Below are positions 60,877 through 64,000 of a DNA stretch of 64,000 nt, one piece after another. The stretch covers positions 1-64,000 of the forward strand of contig JAGTRU010000005.1 in NCBI GenBank assembly GCA_018261905.1, in the 5' to 3' direction. Source of the DNA: Pseudomonadota bacterium (GTDB lineage: Bacteria > Pseudomonadota > Gammaproteobacteria > Burkholderiales > Rhodocyclaceae). Under the pieces are notes generated by a model that was given only the letters and a program-made list of their open reading frames with translations, did no database searches and had not been told where the DNA came from. The number at the start of each line of letters is the position of its first letter. Position 1 is the stretch's first letter. A program made the translations under genes and the position numbers.

Positions 60877-60967
60877 GTTAGTCGCTAGTTGTTAGTCGCT
60901 AGTCGTTAGTTGTTAGTAGCAAGGTGTCAGCAGGGTTTGCTAGCAACTCCCCTACTAACAACTCCCT
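60877..60967. repeat. Heptamer repeat array 3 with a 12-bp hairpin
   Basis: Six units (GTTAGTC, GCTAGTT, GTTAGTC, GCTAGTC, GTTAGTT, GTTAGTA) occupy 60877-60918. The last units, AGTTGTTAGTAG, are complementary over 12 bases to CTACTAACAACT at about 60951-60962, so the array folds back. The array fills the spacer between the paaI stop and the paaK start; the paaI stop codon lies in its edge. Confidence 0.85.
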
Positions 60968-61421
60968 ACTGCAATCCAGCAATTACTTCGCCGTTGATGC
61001 GATAGCTTTTGCCGCGGAACAGGGCGACGGTCTTGCCGCCGGCGATGCGCACGGTGATGTCGTAGACGCCGGTACGGCCGGCGGCGGAACGCTCGACGGC
61101 CTCGGCTTCGAGCGTTTCGCCTTCTTTGGCCGGGGCGAGGAAGTCGATATGGCAGGCGGAAGCCACCGTGTTCTTGTTGTAGCTGTTGCAGGCGTAGGCG
61201 AAAGCCGTGTCGGCCAGGCTGAAGATCATGCCGCCATGGCAGATGTGGTGGCCATTGACCATGTCGCCGCGCACCGGCATGGTGAGCAGCGCGGCGCCCG
61301 GCTGGACGCGGACGATTTTCATGCCCAGCGCCTGGGCGGCGCGGTCGCGCGCCCACATGGCTGCGGCGGTGGCTTCGGCCAGGGCTTGCGCCTCGGCCGG
61401 GGTCGGTTTGTGTTCAGTCAT
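60966..61421 (-). CDS. paaI: PaaI-type hotdog thioesterase
   Basis: A 151-residue hotdog-fold thioesterase that hydrolyses hydroxyphenylacetyl-CoA esters, freeing CoA. The motif [20 protein letters not shown] is the active-site helix of PaaI. The start at 61421 is used, overlapping the end of paaH by 8 bp; a longer form from 61439 is possible. Confidence 0.9.
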   Translation of the reverse strand: MTEHKPTPAEAQALAEATAAAMWARDRAAQALGMKIVRVQPGAALLTMPVRGDMVNGHHICHGGMIFSLADTAFAYACNSYNKNTVASACHIDFLAPAKEGETLEAEAVERSAAGRTGVYDITVRIAGGKTVALFRGKSYRINGEVIAGLQ

Positions 61422-62943
61422 GGAGATTTCTTCCGGCAAATACTGCGCGTTGAATCAATGGTGAAATGCGATAACGGTCCTCGCCGTAGCTGGCGCCGAG
61501 ATTGGCCAGCACGTCGCGGATGGTCGCGACGCCGACGGCATCGGCCCAGGCCAGCGGGCCCAGCGGGTAATTGACGCCGAGGCGCATCGCCGAATCGGCG
61601 GCGGCGGCCGAGCAGACGCCCTGGTTTACTGCATCGGCGGCCTCGTTGGCGAGCATGGCGACGGTGCGCATGACGGCCAGACCGGGGATGTCGGCCAGTC
61701 GGCAGACGGTGAAGCCGACGGCTTGCAGCAGGCCGATGGCGGCCTGGGCAGCTGCCGGCTCGCACTGGTCGGCGACGGCGACGGCCAGCCAGCTCGCCGT
61801 GCTGTAGTCGCGCGCCAGATCGATCAGCACCGTGTTGGCGACGCCGGTGTCGGAGGCGCGTTGTGTCGCGCTGCGGCCGTCGGTGACATGGATCACGGCG
61901 CGGCCGATTTCGGCGATCCGGCCATCACTGGCGGGCATCCGGCTAAAGGAAAGGCTGCAGGTTTCCAGGCGTTCGGCCAGGGCTTCGGTAGGGGCCGATT
62001 CGCCATACAGTGTGATCTTGCCGACCGGGGCTTGCGCCGCTTCGATGCGCGGCGTCGGGCGGATGGCGCCTTCACGGTAATCGTAGAAGCCGCGGCCGCT
62101 CTTCCTGCCGTAGAAACCGGCATCGACCAGTTCCTGCTGGATGAGCGAAGGTAGAAAACGCGGGTCATGGTAGAAAGCGCGCCAGACCGAGTTGGTTACG
62201 GCGAAATTGACGTCGTGGCCGATCATGTCCATGAGCTCGAACGGCCCCATGCGGAAACCGCCGGCTTCGCGCATGATGGCGTCGATGGTGGCGTAGTCGG
62301 CGGCGCCTTCCTGCGCCAGGCGCAGCGCCTCGGCGTAGTAGGGGCGGGCAACGCGATTGACGATGAAGCCGGGTGTCGATTTGGCATGCACCGGCGTCTT
62401 GCCCCAGGCGGCGGCCATGGCGAACAGGGTGGCGGCGACGGCCGGGTCGGTGGCCAGGCCGGAGACGATCTCGACCAGGGCCATGAGCGGGGCGGGGTTG
62501 AAGAAATGCAGGCCGGCCAGGCGTTCCGGGCGCTTCAGGCCGGCGCCGATGGCGGTCACCGAGATCGACGAGGTATTGGTGCCGAAAAGGCAGTCGGGGC
62601 CGACAATGGCTTCCAGGTCGGCGAACAGTTTCTGCTTGGCTTCCAGGTTTTCGACGATGGCTTCGACGACCAGCGCGGCATCGGCCAGGTCGTTCAACTG
62701 CCCGGCGGCGCTCAATTGTGCGCTGGCAGCGGCGGCCGCGGCCGCCGACAGTTTGCCCTTGTCGGCCATTTTGGCGAACTGGGCGCGAATGCCGGCGACC
62801 GCCTGCGCGGCGGCGCCCGGCCGGCTGTCGAGCAGCTTGACCGGGTGGCCGGCAGCGGCTACCACCTGGGCGATGCCGGCGCCCATGGCTCCGGCGCCGA
62901 TGACGGCGATGACGGTAGTTGGAGGGAGGGAATGGCTGGTCAT
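61414..62943 (-). CDS. paaH: 3-hydroxyadipyl-CoA dehydrogenase
   Basis: A 509-residue NAD+-dependent 3-hydroxyacyl-CoA dehydrogenase. The N-terminal Rossmann motif is [15 protein letters not shown], with [16 protein letters not shown] around the catalytic histidine and [16 protein letters not shown] second, 3HCDH-C-like region near the C terminus (about 420-509) gives the long PaaH type. It oxidises 3-hydroxyadipyl-CoA in the phenylacetate pathway. A palindromic repeat lies directly upstream. Confidence 0.9.
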   Translation of the reverse strand: MTSHSLPPTTVIAVIGAGAMGAGIAQVVAAAGHPVKLLDSRPGAAAQAVAGIRAQFAKMADKGKLSAAAAAAASAQLSAAGQLNDLADAALVVEAIVENLEAKQKLFADLEAIVGPDCLFGTNTSSISVTAIGAGLKRPERLAGLHFFNPAPLMALVEIVSGLATDPAVAATLFAMAAAWGKTPVHAKSTPGFIVNRVARPYYAEALRLAQEGAADYATIDAIMREAGGFRMGPFELMDMIGHDVNFAVTNSVWRAFYHDPRFLPSLIQQELVDAGFYGRKSGRGFYDYREGAIRPTPRIEAAQAPVGKITLYGESAPTEALAERLETCSLSFSRMPASDGRIAEIGRAVIHVTDGRSATQRASDTGVANTVLIDLARDYSTASWLAVAVADQCEPAAAQAAIGLLQAVGFTVCRLADIPGLAVMRTVAMLANEAADAVNQGVCSAAAADSAMRLGVNYPLGPLAWADAVGVATIRDVLANLGASYGEDRYRISPLIQRAVFAGRNLHD

Positions 62944-62960
62944 TTTTTGGCAGTCGATTT

Positions 62961-63045
62961 GAAACGCAGAGGCGCTGAGGCGCAGAGGAAAGCGCAAGGA
63001 AAAATTCGATCTTCTCTCGGCGCCTCCGCGCCTCTGCGTCTGATC
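62961..63045. repeat. Palindromic repeat D (between paaH and paaG)
   Basis: An 85-bp imperfect palindrome. The arms (AACGCAGAGGCGCTGAGGCG on the left and its near-complement on the right) share about 23 of 27 bases and would form a long hairpin. It fills nearly all of the 105-bp spacer between paaG and paaH. A sister copy lies at 63854-63934, and the arm sequence is related to the ends of the 150-bp repeat. Confidence 0.85.
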
Positions 63046-63048
63046 AAA

Positions 63049-63843
63049 TTATTCACCGGAAAACCTCGGCGCACGTTTTTCCATGAAGGCGGCGACGCCT
63101 TCGGCGTAATCCGGGCTCCAGCCCAGTTCGCGCATGAAGCCGCCTTCCATCGATAGCTGCTGCTCCAGCGTGTGGCCAGGGGCGGCATGCATGGCTTGGC
63201 GGGTACGGACCAGGGCCTTGGTCGGGGCGGCGGACAGTTGTTTGGTCAGGGCGTCGATGCGGGCGGGGAATTCGGTATCCTCGATGCATTCCCAGATCAG
63301 GCCCCAGGCGGCGGCCTTTTCGGCCGGCAGCTTGTCGGCGAGCAGGGCGAGGCCCATGGCGCGCGCCATGCCGATGCGCTGCGGCAGGAACCAGGTGCCG
63401 CCAGTGTCGGGGATCAGGCCGATTTTGGAGAAAGCCTGCAGGAAGGAGGCGGACTTCATGGCGACAACCAGGTCGCAGGCCAGCGCCAACGAGGCGCCGG
63501 CCCCGGCGGCGATGCCATTGACCGCGGCGATGGTCGGCACGCGCAGGTTCTGCAGGCGCAGGATCAGCGGCTTGTAGTTGGCTTCGACGATATTGCCGAT
63601 GTCCGGCATTTTGCCGTTGATGCTGGCCATGTCCGGGTCGGCCAGATCCTGGCCGGCACAGAAGGCGCGCCCGGCACCGGTCAATACCAGGACGCGGATG
63701 CTTTTGTCGGCCTGGACATGATCGAGCGCGCTGCGCAGTTCGCCGTGCATGGCGCCGGTGAAGCTGTTCAGCTTGTCGGGGCGGTTCAGGGTGAGGCGGG
63801 CGATGCCGGCTTCGACTTCAAAGATGATGTTTGCAAAGTTCAT
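63049..63843 (-). CDS. paaG: 2-(1,2-epoxy-1,2-dihydrophenyl)acetyl-CoA isomerase
   Basis: A 264-residue crotonase that turns the ring epoxide into the oxepin in phenylacetate degradation. AFCAGQDLADPD, NGIAAGAGASLALACDLVVA and FSKIGLIPDTGGTWFLP (with the catalytic aspartate) fit PaaG. Length equals the family norm. It is bracketed by repeats D and E. Confidence 0.9.
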   Translation of the reverse strand: MNFANIIFEVEAGIARLTLNRPDKLNSFTGAMHGELRSALDHVQADKSIRVLVLTGAGRAFCAGQDLADPDMASINGKMPDIGNIVEANYKPLILRLQNLRVPTIAAVNGIAAGAGASLALACDLVVAMKSASFLQAFSKIGLIPDTGGTWFLPQRIGMARAMGLALLADKLPAEKAAAWGLIWECIEDTEFPARIDALTKQLSAAPTKALVRTRQAMHAAPGHTLEQQLSMEGGFMRELGWSPDYAEGVAAFMEKRAPRFSGE

Positions 63844-63853
63844 AAATGCCTTT

Positions 63854-63934
63854 CGACGCAGAGGCGCTGAGACGCGGAGAAAATCGAAGGAAATGGTTTT
63901 GCTTTCCTCGGCGTCTCGGCGCCTCTGCGTTTCA
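63854..63934. repeat. Palindromic repeat E (upstream of paaG)
   Basis: An 81-bp palindrome related to repeat D: arms GACGCAGAGGCGCTGAGACG and the near-complement CGTCTCGGCGCCTCTGCGTT, loop about 25 bases. It fills the spacer between the partial gene at the right edge and paaG. Confidence 0.85.
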
Positions 63935-63941
63935 ATAACAG

Positions 63942-64000
63942 TTAAACGTGGTAGCGGCGCTGGACAACGACGAAGCGGTTGGCGACGAAGGCGGCATCGG
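63942..64000 (-). CDS. C-terminal end of a gene leaving the window (possibly paaN/paaZ)
   Basis: The last 19 codons of a minus-strand gene, ending DAAFVANRFVVVQRRYHV and a stop at 63942-63944. It is read in the same direction as the paa genes and lies 98 bp upstream of paaG, so a further paa gene is expected. The sequence is too short for a firm assignment; an aldehyde dehydrogenase-type ring-cleavage enzyme (PaaN or PaaZ) is a guess. Confidence 0.5.
   Translation of the reverse strand, partial: DAAFVANRFVVVQRRYHV

Noticed and set aside
58208-60967. Heptamer arrays considered as a CRISPR array
   Set aside because: Units are 7 bp, directly adjacent, with no spacers of regular length, and no cas gene is in the window.

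Overview
The window is 64 kb of high-GC DNA with dense, short-spaced genes. Protein types and gene order point to a betaproteobacterium of the Rhodocyclales (Dechloromonas/Azonexus-like). The main reasons are the aerobic phenylacetate (paa) gene set, TRAP transporters, chemoreceptors, a hemerythrin, phasin-like proteins and a nif-type control region. This placement is inference; no rRNA or tRNA gene is visible.

Layout. 0-0.1 kb: edge of an IS30-like element. 0.4-3.4 kb: a CorC/CNNM membrane protein and a convergent CorA-like protein. 3.4-4.65 kb: a three-gene, translationally coupled operon (rhodanese, a 49-residue NifX/NifB-like cofactor-binding mini-protein, glutathione transferase) behind a TGT-N10-ACA NifA site and a correctly spaced -24/-12 sigma-54 promoter. 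4.65-5.6 kb: a membrane-anchored protein and an SRPBCC protein. 5.8-13 kb: a catabolic locus with an IclR regulator, a TRAP transporter (DctP, DctQ and an unusually long DctM), a GarR-like reductase and, divergently, an MmsA-type dehydrogenase. 13-16.5 kb: a glycine-rich secreted protein, then a peroxiredoxin-glutaredoxin fusion paired with a flavin disulfide reductase. 16.5-27.9 kb: aminopeptidase, two AsmA/DUF748-like proteins, a PhnD-like lipoprotein with a hybrid histidine kinase, an SdpI-like protein, a hydrolase and a zinc alcohol dehydrogenase. 28-42.6 kb: small proteins, a chemoreceptor behind a perfect FNR box, a second CorC protein, the phenylacetate repressor PaaX, a hemerythrin, an EAL-only protein, a PAS-kinase/NarL-type pair and an islet of small cytoplasmic proteins (phasin-like, HD, STAS-like, PilZ).

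42.7-48.7 kb is one SUF iron-sulfur assembly operon (sufB-C-D-S-U, a SufT/MIP18 protein, a Rieske ferredoxin). It is followed by a MoaD/ThiS-like protein and a BNR-repeat protein on the other strand. 50.7-64 kb is largely phenylacetate catabolism (PaaY, an IclR regulator, two crotonases, an orphan branched-chain-type binding protein, thiolase, PaaK, PaaI, PaaH, PaaG), interrupted by small unknown proteins and a glutamate dehydrogenase. The cluster runs off the right edge, where the paaABCDE epoxidase genes would be expected. Together the Paa enzymes activate phenylacetate to its CoA ester, isomerise the ring epoxide and beta-oxidise the product. PaaX at 33.6 kb is the expected repressor, detached from the cluster.

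Non-coding content is notable. Four copies of a roughly 150-bp intergenic repeat (two forming an inverted pair), two 80-85-bp palindromic repeats bracketing paaG, and three arrays of a degenerate 7-bp repeat fill spacers in or near the catabolic operons. The nif-type promoter with its odd mini-protein, and the repeat-filled paa spacers, are the observations most worth following up.
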